DNA of 64,000 nt from Myxococcota bacterium (GTDB lineage: Bacteria; Myxococcota; UBA727; JABDBI01): assembly GCA_040387835.1 (NCBI GenBank), contig JAZKCZ010000001.1:1-64000 (forward strand), written 5' to 3'. Within the stretch, counting starts at the first letter, position 1. The number at the start of each line of letters is the position of its first letter. A program made the translations under genes and the position numbers. Under the pieces are notes generated by a model, which saw nothing but the letters and a program-made list of their open reading frames with translations, was not told the origin of the DNA and ran no database searches. This document shows positions 53,265 to 61,778 of this stretch, piece by piece.

Positions 53265-53302
53265 CCTCTTTCTGCAGCCCTTTACTACCAAGGTATTATA
53301 AA

Positions 53303-54511
53303 ATGTTTCCAATTATTTTTGCCGTGATTTTTAGTTCTATCTGTATCGCTGAGACATCAGCCACCGACCGCTATTTGGCCTATACAGGTGAGCTGCTTAG
53401 CCAAAATCATATCGGCGATGACCATGTACTGGCAATTATCGCGGGCGCTGAAAAAGGCGCGATAGTAAATCCCGTTTCGCCAAAAGATGCTCGTGTCAGC
53501 ATTATTCATCAAACTGCTCACCAAACTTATGAACATCTTATTTCTCAACCCTTAGACTTACAACGCGTGTCCTCTTGGTCGCGCGATGGTTTGAGCGAGG
53601 TAGGACGCGAAAGAGCAGCACGTGAAGTACAAAAAAAGGGTGCGCAATTCCCTTGGGAAAACTTTAAATTTGGTATGCTTTCTGTATCCCAGGATAACGC
53701 CTGCGCAATCAATTTAAATGATTTGGCTGTTTGCTGGGGTCGAAATGAAGTTGGCCAAAATAACGTTCCTAATGATTTAGGACCGGTTCAATCAATAGCC
53801 GTTGGTGGCTTACATGTTTGCGCCATCAAAGTTGATGGTCGGACTTCGTGTTGGGGCGATAATTCGTATAAACAGCTAAACGTGCCTCAAAATTTAGAGC
53901 CTTTTCAGTCCATTGCTGCAGGTCAACTTCATAATTGCGCGATAAAAAAGACAGATAGGCACGTGGCTTGCTGGGGCACCAATATGATGGGGCAACTTAA
54001 TGTTCCTCGTGATTTAGGTCCTGTCCAAGCGATTGCGGCTGGTGGGTATCATACCTGTGCTATCAAAGTGGGTGGCGGTTTGATTTGTTGGGGTTTCAAC
54101 CTTCAGAAACAGTTGGAAGTACCCTTAGATTTGGGACCCGTTTGGTCGGTAGCTTTAGGTCTGCGTTATACATGCGCTATTAAAGCCGATCGTTCTGTCG
54201 TGTGTTGGGGCCAAAAAGGTGGGCAAATTGAAATTCCATCGAACTTAGGGCCGGTATCGTCACTTGCTTTGGGTCACAATCATACATGTGCTATTAGACC
54301 TGATGGGAACGTCTTTTGCTGGGGTGACAATAGCCACGATAAAGCGACGGTGCCTGACGACTTAGGACCGGTTAAAGCAATTATGTTAGGGGATAGCCAA
54401 ACTTGCGTTATCAAATCGAATGACCAGGTTTTCTGTTGGGGCGGCGACCAACATAACCAGTGCAAGGTACCCGCAGATCTAACTTTAAAAATGTCTTTTG
54501 AGGCACTGTAA
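53303..54511 (+). CDS. Exported RCC1-repeat protein, paralogue 2
   Basis: About 402 residues from ATG 53303. Signal peptide MFPIIFAVIFSSICIA, then the shared module (ETSATDRYLAYTGELLSQNH, ARVSIIHQTAHQTYEHL). At least seven regular RCC1-type blades of about 37-39 residues follow. Each has the form GxxHTCAIKxDGxxxCWGxN and then VPxDLGPVxSIA, forming a complete beta-propeller. Each blade carries two cysteines, which suits disulfides outside the cytoplasm. Eukaryotic RCC1 is a Ran nucleotide-exchange factor and several bacterial RCC1 proteins are effectors. The role here is unknown. The longer upstream frame from 53174 is rejected since it lacks a signal. Confidence 0.82.
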   Translation: MFPIIFAVIFSSICIAETSATDRYLAYTGELLSQNHIGDDHVLAIIAGAEKGAIVNPVSPKDARVSIIHQTAHQTYEHLISQPLDLQRVSSWSRDGLSEVGRERAAREVQKKGAQFPWENFKFGMLSVSQDNACAINLNDLAVCWGRNEVGQNNVPNDLGPVQSIAVGGLHVCAIKVDGRTSCWGDNSYKQLNVPQNLEPFQSIAAGQLHNCAIKKTDRHVACWGTNMMGQLNVPRDLGPVQAIAAGGYHTCAIKVGGGLICWGFNLQKQLEVPLDLGPVWSVALGLRYTCAIKADRSVVCWGQKGGQIEIPSNLGPVSSLALGHNHTCAIRPDGNVFCWGDNSHDKATVPDDLGPVKAIMLGDSQTCVIKSNDQVFCWGGDQHNQCKVPADLTLKMSFEAL

Positions 54512-54520
54512 GGAGTATAA

Positions 54521-55774
54521 ATGTATCAAATTATCGCTGCCTTGGTTTTTAGTTCTATCTGTCTTGCTGACATATCGGCCACTGACCGTTATTTGGCTTA
54601 CACTGGTGAATTGCTGGGTCAAAATCATATTGGTGACGACCATTTGTTGGCAATCATCGAGGGTGCTGAAAAAGGACAAGTGACGAATCCAATTCGAGAG
54701 CGAGAAGCTCGAGTAAGTATCGCTCATCAAATCGCTTATCTGACGTACGAGCAGCTTATCGCCGAGGAGTTGGATTTTCGACTCATAATTTCTTGGGCTG
54801 AAAGACGCTTGAGTGCAGAAAAAAGAAAGCGGATTGAACAGGAAATTGAATCTAGAAAAACATATTTTATCGCATGGAAGTTAGGTTCTAGTCCTTTGGC
54901 CGTAGGACCTGGACACACTTGTGTGCTTAAAATGGATGGTACGCCCGCTTGTTGGGGGAGAATAGATAAAACAAACGCTATTCCTTCTGGCCTTGGACCA
55001 GTGAGCTCGATTTCGACAAACTCTGTAAATACCTGTGTCATTAAAATGGATGGCTCGGTATTTTGTTGGGGACTCAACGCCTATGGGATCATTGACGTTC
55101 CACCAGATTTAGGAACTGTTAAGTCCATAGCTTTGGGGGAGAAGATTGCTTGTGTCGTCAAAGATGATGACCACGTGGCTTGTTGGGGAGACAATTCATC
55201 GGGGCAATTAAACATTCCATTAGACATAGGACCTGTTCAGGCAATAGCGCCTGGCCCTGGTTATGTTTGCGTCATTAAAGCTAATAGATTGGTAGCCTGT
55301 TGGGGAAATAATGAGCATGGACAATTAAACGTTCCACTAGATTTAGGACCTGTTCAGGCGTTGGATCTTGGCAAGTTTCATGTTTGTGCAGTTAAAGCCA
55401 ACGGAGCAGTAGTTTGTTGGGGATCTAAGTCAAATAGTCAAGTAATCATGCGAACACCGGAGCAAGGTTTTTGGAGCTCTTTAGTACAAGCAGTGTCGGC
55501 GTGGATGTATCATACCTGGGAGTTAACTTGCTTGCATGAACCTATACAGTCAATAATTCTAGGTCCGTTGGGAACATGTGTACATAATGCCGACAACTCG
55601 GTGGCTTGTTTGGGGGGAAGGGCTGCACCTGAGTTGGGGCCTGTTCAGATACTGCGCGGAGGCTCGCACTTTTGTGCTGTTAAAGTCGATGGCCATTTAA
55701 CTTGCTGGGGAATGAACACACACGGACAAACGAATGTTCCAGATGATTTGGGTGCGATTATGCCACCTTTATGA
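54521..55774 (+). CDS. Exported RCC1-repeat protein, paralogue 3
   Basis: This 417-residue protein has signal peptide MYQIIAALVFSSICLA and the shared N-terminal module (DISATDRYLAYTGELLGQNH, ARVSIAHQIAYLTYEQLI). RCC1-type blades follow with two cysteines each; blade DNA is nearly identical in places (55207-55240 versus 55324-55357, about 117 bases apart), indicating recent internal duplication. A non-repeat insert of about 30 residues (about 310-340, EQGFWSSLVQAVSAW) interrupts the propeller. An ideal AAGGAG ribosome site lies 5 bases before the ATG. Confidence 0.82.
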   Translation: MYQIIAALVFSSICLADISATDRYLAYTGELLGQNHIGDDHLLAIIEGAEKGQVTNPIREREARVSIAHQIAYLTYEQLIAEELDFRLIISWAERRLSAEKRKRIEQEIESRKTYFIAWKLGSSPLAVGPGHTCVLKMDGTPACWGRIDKTNAIPSGLGPVSSISTNSVNTCVIKMDGSVFCWGLNAYGIIDVPPDLGTVKSIALGEKIACVVKDDDHVACWGDNSSGQLNIPLDIGPVQAIAPGPGYVCVIKANRLVACWGNNEHGQLNVPLDLGPVQALDLGKFHVCAVKANGAVVCWGSKSNSQVIMRTPEQGFWSSLVQAVSAWMYHTWELTCLHEPIQSIILGPLGTCVHNADNSVACLGGRAAPELGPVQILRGGSHFCAVKVDGHLTCWGMNTHGQTNVPDDLGAIMPPL

Positions 55775-55798
55775 CTTAGTTTTTTGAGTGAATAAAAA

Positions 55799-56863
55799 AT
55801 GTATCAATTGATTTTTGCTTTAATTTTTAGTTCCATTTGTTTAGCTGAACCATCAGCGACAGACCGTTATTTGGCTTATACGAGCGAACTGCTCAGTCAA
55901 AATCGCATCGGCGATGAGCATTTGTTGGCAATTATCGCAGGTGCGGAAGATGGACAGGTAGCCAACCCCATTTCGGATAGAGAGTCGCGGGTTAGTATAG
56001 CCAGCCAAATTGCCAGCCAGACTTACGAACAGTTAATTGCGCAAGGGGTGGTCGTTGAAACCGTGTTGCCTTGGGCACGCGAGCATTTGGGTTTGCTGGT
56101 AAAAGAACGGGAGGAAAAGAAGGACAGTAAGAAAGGCTTGGTTTCGAATTGGGTGAAAAGTTATACACGTCTGGCAATCAATGAGGGCCAAGGTTGTGAA
56201 TTGGCTGAGAATGGCAGCGTACATTGTTGGGGGGGCAACTACCATCAACAGTGTGATGTCCCCATGGATTTGGTCCAGGCGCTGAGCGTTGCGGTCGGTT
56301 ACACATTTAATTGTGCGATTCAAGCGAATGGCCATGTCAGATGCTGGGGCGACAAATTCGTAAAGTTGCCCAATGAGTTAGGCGTCGTTAAAGCTTTGGT
56401 GGCTGGCTTTTACCATGCCTGCGCTGTGGCGATAGATGATGGCGTTTATTGTTGGGGTCGCGACCTATGGGGGCAAGTCGAGGTTCCTGGCGACCTGGGC
56501 CCAGTTCTCAGTATATCCGCAGGGATGAAGCATACATGTGCGGTGAAATCAGATAATCGTGTTCGTTGTTGGGGTGCGAATCAAGAGAAACAAATCGATG
56601 TTCCTACTGATTTAGGCCCTGTGCTAAGCGTATCGGCTGGCATGTTTCACACCTGCGTGTTGCAAACGGATAGGAGCGTTCGCTGCTGGGGAAATAATCA
56701 AGATGGGCGGCGCAATGTTCCAAATGATTTAGGTTTAGTACAAGCCATTTTTGCTTGCTTAGATATCAGTTGCGCAGTCAAACAAGACGGCAAAACTCAG
56801 TGTTGGGGATTTGATTACCTGCCAAAAGAGTGCACTGAGTTGGCTATGGGCAATGTGGAGTAA
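55799..56863 (+). CDS. Exported RCC1-repeat protein, paralogue 4
   Basis: This 354-residue protein has signal peptide MYQLIFALIFSSICLA and the shared module (EPSATDRYLAYTSELLSQNR, SRVSIASQIASQTYEQLI). It has six to seven RCC1-type blades with the paired-cysteine, CWG-ending pattern (HTCAVKSDNRVRCWGAN, HTCVLQTDRSVRCWGNN). It is the shortest paralogue. Start and signal are almost identical to paralogue 3, which points to recent gene duplication. The next small gene begins 2 bases after its stop. Confidence 0.82.
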   Translation: MYQLIFALIFSSICLAEPSATDRYLAYTSELLSQNRIGDEHLLAIIAGAEDGQVANPISDRESRVSIASQIASQTYEQLIAQGVVVETVLPWAREHLGLLVKEREEKKDSKKGLVSNWVKSYTRLAINEGQGCELAENGSVHCWGGNYHQQCDVPMDLVQALSVAVGYTFNCAIQANGHVRCWGDKFVKLPNELGVVKALVAGFYHACAVAIDDGVYCWGRDLWGQVEVPGDLGPVLSISAGMKHTCAVKSDNRVRCWGANQEKQIDVPTDLGPVLSVSAGMFHTCVLQTDRSVRCWGNNQDGRRNVPNDLGLVQAIFACLDISCAVKQDGKTQCWGFDYLPKECTELAMGNVE

Positions 56864-56865
56864 TT

Positions 56866-57234
56866 ATGTCATATTTCAATAGACTAATAGGTGTGGTCCT
56901 GTTTTCTGCTAGCGTCTCTGCCCACATCGCTTGGTCAGATTTAAAATCTGAAGTCTCTCCTGAGGATAGGCTTAAGACCGTCTGGTACACAGATGAAATG
57001 TTTAAATTGTACAGAGAATTACGCTACAAATCACTTCGCTTTCCAAGTACTATTAGAGGCGGTCTATTGTTTATCGAAGGAGACCCTGAACACTACTGGG
57101 TGGATCCGGAACTCGCCATAGAGCACGTAATACGTCACAAATCTTATTCTTGTATGTTTTTAAATAGAAGCTGGTGTCTTCATCTTCATGGCGTGACGCC
57201 TTGGGCTAAATTTAGATCGCGCTCTGTCAAGTAA
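56866..57234 (+). CDS. Small exported protein after the RCC1 array
   Basis: This 122-residue protein has signal peptide MSYFNRLIGVVLFSASVSA. The mature 103 residues contain WSDLKSEVSPEDRLKTVWYT, PSTIRGGLLFIEGD and a C-terminal pair of cysteines (YSCMFLNRSWCLHLHG). No family is recognised. A GGAG ribosome site lies 5 bases upstream. It is tightly linked to the RCC1 array (2-base gap) and is probably the last gene of that run before secY. Confidence 0.72.
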   Translation: MSYFNRLIGVVLFSASVSAHIAWSDLKSEVSPEDRLKTVWYTDEMFKLYRELRYKSLRFPSTIRGGLLFIEGDPEHYWVDPELAIEHVIRHKSYSCMFLNRSWCLHLHGVTPWAKFRSRSVK

Positions 57235-57256
57235 ACCGTGCTATAGGGGAAATCTT

Positions 57257-58612
57257 ATGATGGATCGAATCTCCGCCCTTTTTAAGATTTCTGAACTTCG
57301 TTCTAGGCTGCTTTATACCTTGGGTATGCTAGCGGTTTACCGCCTCGGTATCTATATTACGACACCAGGTGTGGACAGGACGGCTACGCGAGGTTTCTTG
57401 CGACATCAAGAATCAAGCGGTGGTGGTTTCTTAAGTTTGTTCAACTTCTTCTCCGGCGGGGCTTTGGAAAATGCTTCCGTGTTCGCTTTGGGGATTATGC
57501 CTTATATTACGGCGTCCATTATTATGACCATGATGGCGGTTGTTGTGCCGACCATTGAGCGGATGCAGAAAGAAGGGGAACAGGGGCGTCGCAAGATTAA
57601 CCAGTTCACTCGCTATGGCACGATCGTGATTTCAATTATCCAAGGTGTGATGATTGCTCAGTCGTTTAAGAGCAACGGCGTGGTGAATCCAGATTGGGCT
57701 TATTCGTTCGGTGGCTTTGGCTTTATTGCCATTACGGTTATCACTTTGACTGCAGGAACAGCTTTCTTGATGTGGTTGGGAGAACGGATCACTGAGCGTG
57801 GTATTGGTAACGGTATCTCACTGATCATTTTTGCAGGTATTGTCGCCAGGTTGCCTGGAGCGATTTACTCGACCATTTTGGGTGTCAAAAACCAAACTTA
57901 TCAGCCATCTGAAATTATTTTGCTCGGCATCGTCATGATTCTGGTTTTGGCCGGGATCGTGTTTATGGAAGAAGGCCAGCGTCGCTTGCCGGTGCAATAC
58001 GCTAAGCGTGTTGTGGGTAATAGACAGTACGGCGGTCAAGCCACACATTTGCCTTTGAAGATTAACGTTGCCGGTGTGATTCCGCCAATTTTTGCTAGCA
58101 CCATTTTGATGTTTCCGATGACCGTTGGATCTTTTTGGCAGGCAGAATGGGTACAGAAAGTTCAACAAGCGTTGATGCCCGGTGGATGGCACTATGAAGT
58201 GTTGTTTGTGTTGGCGGTAATCTTTTTCGCTTATTTCTACACGGCGGTGCAGTTTAACCCGGTAGATGTGGCGGATAACTTGCGGAAGTTCGGTGGCTTT
58301 ATCCCGGGTATTCGCCCTGGTAAGTCCACTTCGGATTATATCGATTACGTTTTGAGCCGTTTGACCTTTGCAGGTGCGCTTTATCTTTCTGCTGTGTGTG
58401 TGTTGCCAGTAATGATTCAGAAGCTGACTTCCAATCAGGTACCGTTTTACTTTGGTGGAACTGGGCTGTTGATTGTCGTGAGCGTGGCACTCGAAACTGT
58501 CCGTCAGATTGAAAGCCATTTCATTGGCAAGCAGTATGAAGGCATGACTGGCGCAGATCAAAATCAAGGCCTGACACGAATCAAGGCTCGTCTTGAGGAG
58601 AACCCTGCTTGA
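57257..58612 (+). CDS. secY: Protein translocase subunit SecY
   Basis: SecY is the channel of the SecYEG translocon. Its 451 residues form ten membrane segments with typical stretches RLLYTLGMLAVYRLGIYI, ALGIMPYITASIIM, MWLGERITERGIGNGISLII, the cytosolic loop RRLPVQYAKRVVG and FFAYFYTAVQFNPVDVADN-type sequence. AGGGG lies 7 bases before the ATG. In most bacteria secY follows rplO in the spc ribosomal operon; here it follows the RCC1 array, so the operon has been split. adk follows with an overlapping start. Confidence 0.96.
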   Translation: MMDRISALFKISELRSRLLYTLGMLAVYRLGIYITTPGVDRTATRGFLRHQESSGGGFLSLFNFFSGGALENASVFALGIMPYITASIIMTMMAVVVPTIERMQKEGEQGRRKINQFTRYGTIVISIIQGVMIAQSFKSNGVVNPDWAYSFGGFGFIAITVITLTAGTAFLMWLGERITERGIGNGISLIIFAGIVARLPGAIYSTILGVKNQTYQPSEIILLGIVMILVLAGIVFMEEGQRRLPVQYAKRVVGNRQYGGQATHLPLKINVAGVIPPIFASTILMFPMTVGSFWQAEWVQKVQQALMPGGWHYEVLFVLAVIFFAYFYTAVQFNPVDVADNLRKFGGFIPGIRPGKSTSDYIDYVLSRLTFAGALYLSAVCVLPVMIQKLTSNQVPFYFGGTGLLIVVSVALETVRQIESHFIGKQYEGMTGADQNQGLTRIKARLEENPA

Positions 58613-59157
58613 GATGGGTATTTTTGGGAGCTCCTGGCTCTGGAAAAGGCACTCAAGCGGCTCTGTTAACGCAGCGCTTTGATTTAGGCTACGTGAGCAC
58701 TGGCGATGTTTTTCGCCAGGCTATTAGCGATAAAACAGTGCTTGGTCAGCAGGCGAAGCAATATCTCGATGGCGGTTTGTTGGTGCCGGATGAGATTGTC
58801 TTGGGCATGATTGAGCAGGTGCTTGATGGCTTGTTGAATCGTAAAGGCTTCATCTTGGATGGCTTTCCTCGGACCATTCCTCAGGCTGAGCAACTGGAGC
58901 GCATTTTAGAAGCTCGAAAGCAGCCTTTGGATGCCGTAATTTCTTTGGAAGTGCCTGAAAAAATGTTGATCTCAAGAATGCTTGAGCGCAAACGAGCGGA
59001 TGATACTTTAGAGACGATCCAAAAAAGATTGGCGGTGTTTGTTTGTCAGACTGAGCCTTTAAAAGCCTTTTATCGCTCCAGAGGCCTTCTTAAAGAGGTT
59101 AATGGTGCTGTGGCTCCTGAAGAAGTGTTGACAAGCCTAGTTGCAATATTAGGTTAA
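58609..59157 (+). CDS. adk: Adenylate kinase, short form without LID insert
   Basis: Adk interconverts AMP, ADP and ATP. The P-loop FLGAPGSGKGTQ, AMP-site STGDVFRQ and DGFPRTIPQAEQLE, and RADDTLETIQKRL are present. At 182 residues it lacks the roughly 30-40 residue LID insertion of long bacterial Adk (usual length about 214), so no zinc motif exists. The start is a TTG (58609) inside the secY stop (TTGA), with GAGGAG upstream; the nearby ATG at 58613 is out of frame. The secY-adk pair is the classic order. Confidence 0.93.
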   Translation: MRWVFLGAPGSGKGTQAALLTQRFDLGYVSTGDVFRQAISDKTVLGQQAKQYLDGGLLVPDEIVLGMIEQVLDGLLNRKGFILDGFPRTIPQAEQLERILEARKQPLDAVISLEVPEKMLISRMLERKRADDTLETIQKRLAVFVCQTEPLKAFYRSRGLLKEVNGAVAPEEVLTSLVAILG

Positions 59158-59168
59158 GCTGGTATGGT
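59141..59168 (+). promoter_or_regulatory. Promoter of the tRNA-Leu/tig unit
   Basis: TTGCAA (59141-59146), a 16-base spacer and TATGGT (59163-59168). The predicted start near 59175 leaves about 22 bases before the tRNA 5' end. A small hairpin, GCCCAT/ATGGGC, lies in that leader. Confidence 0.45.
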
Positions 59169-59196
59169 GCCAGCCCATGCCAGATATGGGCAGTGT

Positions 59197-59281
59197 GCGA
59201 GCGTGGCGGAACTGGTAGACGCGCCGGATTTAGGTTCCGGTGAAGAGATTCGTGGGGGTTCGATTCCCTCCGCTCGCACCA
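59197..59281 (+). tRNA. tRNA-Leu (anticodon TAG)
   Basis: The 7-bp acceptor stem is GCGAGCG/CGCTCGC. The anticodon arm CCGGA/TCCGG has loop TTTAGGT, with TAG at 59231-59233. There is a short class II variable arm, T-loop GGTTCGATTCC, and an encoded CCA at 59279-59281. The trigger-factor start codon begins only 1 base after the CCA. Confidence 0.95.
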
Positions 59282-59282
59282 T

Positions 59283-60416
59283 ATGCATTGTGAAATAAAA
59301 GAAATCTCCTCGGTAGCTAAAGAGTTGTCCTTCGTGGTGGCTCCTGAGCAAGTTGATACTTATTTGAATCGCGCTTCTCAATCGGTAAATCAAAAAGTCA
59401 GATTGAAAGGTTATAGACCCGGCAAGGCTCCTAAAGCCATGTTGGAGCAATTTTATGGCGCTGAAATTCATCAGAAAGCCGTCGAAAAGATCATGTCCGA
59501 AGTGTTGTTTGATGCTCTCGATCAAAGAGACATTAAGCCTGTCACCAAGCCTAGAGTATCTTCAGAGCAAGTGCTGAAATCCGGCCAAGAATTCGCTTTT
59601 ACCGCACATGTAGAAATCCTGCCGCAGGTTGAGTTGAAGCAATGGCAAGATTTGGAAGCCAAATTGCCAGAGCGTTTAGAAGTCTCTGATGCAGATGTTG
59701 ATGCTGAAATCGAACAATTGCGCATGCGTATGGCATCGTTTAAAGCCGTTGACGAGCGCACAGTGGTTGAAGCTGGCGATTTTGTTGATTTCTCCTATGT
59801 GGAAGCCTGCGCACATGACGGTCATGATCACCACGACCACGATCACAAGCCTAAACATCGATTTATTGAACTAGGTAAAGCTCAGTTTTACCCAGAAAAG
59901 CCTGAGGTTGAGCAAGCTTTGGTCGGCGCCAAGATTGGCGTGCCAGTCGAAGTTGCCGATATGACCATCACGGTTGAAATCATCAAAGAATGCATTAAGC
60001 CTGTGGTTGATGATGAATTTGCCAAAGATTTGTCGGATAAATTCAGCACCATGGCAGACTTGAAAGCTGACATTCGCACCAATTTGGAAAAAGCGCGCGT
60101 TGAGCAAATGGAAGACGACAAAAAGCAAGCCGTTTTGGATGCTTTGGTTGCGGCTAACCCAATGGAAGTTCCTGAGTCCTTGGTAATGGAACAAGCTCAA
60201 CAAATGGCAGTGAACAACCTGTCTCGTTTTCCAAAAGAAATGGCGATGAATTTCTGGAAAGCTTACGGAAAGAGCATGATGGAAAGCACCAAGCCTGCTG
60301 CTGAAAAATTGCTCAAAGCGCATTTGCTTTTGACCGCTGTGGCCAAAGAGCAAAATGCTGAGTTTGATTTCGAAAAGATGACGACATCGGTTATGGAACG
60401 TGCGCGTCTATCTTGA
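59283..60416 (+). CDS. tig: Trigger factor
   Basis: Trigger factor is the ribosome-bound chaperone for nascent chains. Its 377 residues include the ribosome-binding domain with a signature near RLKGYRPGKAPKAMLEQFYG (residues about 40-60), a reduced FKBP-type PPIase domain (about 150-235) and the helical C-terminal arms. It is shorter than the 432 of E. coli. A histidine-rich loop (HDGHDHHDHDHKPKH, about 177-191) replaces part of the PPIase domain, and the active site looks degraded. ATG 59283 follows the tRNA-Leu CCA by 1 base with no room for a ribosome site outside the tRNA. The 3' end overlaps miaB by 17 bases. Confidence 0.92.
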   Translation: MHCEIKEISSVAKELSFVVAPEQVDTYLNRASQSVNQKVRLKGYRPGKAPKAMLEQFYGAEIHQKAVEKIMSEVLFDALDQRDIKPVTKPRVSSEQVLKSGQEFAFTAHVEILPQVELKQWQDLEAKLPERLEVSDADVDAEIEQLRMRMASFKAVDERTVVEAGDFVDFSYVEACAHDGHDHHDHDHKPKHRFIELGKAQFYPEKPEVEQALVGAKIGVPVEVADMTITVEIIKECIKPVVDDEFAKDLSDKFSTMADLKADIRTNLEKARVEQMEDDKKQAVLDALVAANPMEVPESLVMEQAQQMAVNNLSRFPKEMAMNFWKAYGKSMMESTKPAAEKLLKAHLLLTAVAKEQNAEFDFEKMTTSVMERARLS

Positions 60417-61776
60417 GACTTTCGGCTGCCAAATGAACATTTTGGACAGTGAGTTGATTCATAATCAGCTCACTTCCGAAGGTTATGAATTTGTGCAGCA
60501 AGCCGAAGATGCCAGCGTGGTTTTGTACAACACCTGCTCGGTACGCGAGCTGAGCGAACAAAAAGTATTAAGCCGTCTGGGTGTCTTAAAGCAACGTAAA
60601 GACGCCGGTGAAGATCTGATTGTCGGTCTTTTAGGCTGCATGGCAGAGCGCACGAATACCGATGTTCTGGCTAAAAACCCACATATCGATTTGCTGGTCG
60701 GACCGAGCCGTTTGGGCGAGATTTCCGGGCTGATTAACAACGTGCGCGATAAGAAAATCGAGCGCGAAGTTGCCCTATCTAATTTCAGAGCTCGCAAAGG
60801 CAAAAATCTGGACCACGAGCCAATGGATAGCTTGGAAGCGTTAGACGCTGCTAGGCTTTCAGGCAGTGCTTTGAAAAAGAGCCAGGCATATATTCGAATT
60901 ACTCGGGGCTGTAATAAATTCTGCTCGTTTTGCGTAGTGCCTCGCACACGCGGTCCTGAAGTGCATCGCAGCTTCGATTCTATTTTGACGGAAGCCAAGA
61001 TGCTGGTTGACAGCGGCGTTTTGGAAATTACGCTGCTGGGCCAGACCATTAATCATTACCCAGAGTTTGCGCGCCTCTTGAAAGAGATGCACGACCAAAA
61101 TCCAGGCTTAAAGCGCCTCAGATTTATGACCAGCTATCCGCGGGATTTTACCGATGAAATGCTGGATGTAATGGCGAGCTCGGAGCGCATTTGTAAGTAT
61201 CTGCACATTCCAGCGCAATCTGGCAGCGATGCCGTTTTGAAGCGCATGAATCGTGGATATACCCGCGAAGTTTATATGGATCTGATCCGCAGAGCCAAAG
61301 CACGCATGCCAGATATTGCCATTGTTGGGGATATGATCGTGGGCTTTCCTGGAGAGACGGACGAAGATTTTGAAATGTCTTTGAGCTTGATTGAAGAAGT
61401 AGGCTATCAAAATATCTTCGTCTTTAAGTATTCACCACGGCCAGGGACAGTCGCTGACAGATTGGTAGATGATATCCCGGTGGCCGTAAAGAAACAGCGT
61501 AATAAACGCATGTTGGAATTTCAAAATGCCTTGGCGTTGACGGCGCATTTAAAAGTTATTGGACAGCGAGTTCGGGTGTTGGTCGAAGGGCAGGCAAAAA
61601 TACAACCTCACCCCGGCCCTCTCCATGAAATGGAGAGGGAGTGCCATTTGCAGGGCAGAACTCAAGGTGACCAAATTGTTTTCTTTCCTGGTTCTGAAGA
61701 GCTTATTGGCCGGATGGTAGATGTCCGGATAGAGCAGGGTACTGCGCTTAGTTTGACCGGCGTATTGGAGAATTAA
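60400..61776 (+). CDS. miaB: tRNA-2-methylthio-N6-dimethylallyladenosine synthase, with repeat insert
   Basis: MiaB adds the 2-methylthio group to i6A37 in tRNA with two iron-sulfur clusters. The UPF0004 domain is present ([23 protein letters not shown]), as is the radical-SAM motif [15 protein letters not shown] (about 170). A C-terminal TRAM domain follows. The start is GTG 60400, inside the tig end. In the TRAM domain, between VLVEGQAK and LQGRT, about 14 extra residues ([14 protein letters not shown], about 401-415) are encoded by a palindromic repeat at 61606-61640, inserted in frame. Length is 458 residues; the enzyme core is intact. Confidence 0.95.
   Translation: MRVYLETFGCQMNILDSELIHNQLTSEGYEFVQQAEDASVVLYNTCSVRELSEQKVLSRLGVLKQRKDAGEDLIVGLLGCMAERTNTDVLAKNPHIDLLVGPSRLGEISGLINNVRDKKIEREVALSNFRARKGKNLDHEPMDSLEALDAARLSGSALKKSQAYIRITRGCNKFCSFCVVPRTRGPEVHRSFDSILTEAKMLVDSGVLEITLLGQTINHYPEFARLLKEMHDQNPGLKRLRFMTSYPRDFTDEMLDVMASSERICKYLHIPAQSGSDAVLKRMNRGYTREVYMDLIRRAKARMPDIAIVGDMIVGFPGETDEDFEMSLSLIEEVGYQNIFVFKYSPRPGTVADRLVDDIPVAVKKQRNKRMLEFQNALALTAHLKVIGQRVRVLVEGQAKIQPHPGPLHEMERECHLQGRTQGDQIVFFPGSEELIGRMVDVRIEQGTALSLTGVLEN
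61606..61640. repeat. Palindromic repeat inserted in frame in miaB
   Basis: CCCTCTCCAT (61617-61626) and ATGGAGAGGG (61630-61639) form a perfect 10-bp inverted repeat with loop GAA, preceded by CCTCACCCCGG. From memory this is the CCTCACCCC...GGGAGAGGG type of intergenic repeat common in many bacterial genomes. It adds about 14 codons to the TRAM domain without disturbing the frame. Confidence 0.75.
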
Positions 61777-61778
61777 AC

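Noticed and set aside
53174-53302. N-terminal extension of RCC1 paralogue 2
   Set aside because: It overlaps paralogue 1, reads as Arg/Lys-rich noise and would bury the signal peptide that starts at 53303.
52077-56863. Regularly spaced repeats that might be a CRISPR array
   Set aside because: The period is about 111-117 bases, always in frame, and encodes RCC1 propeller blades.
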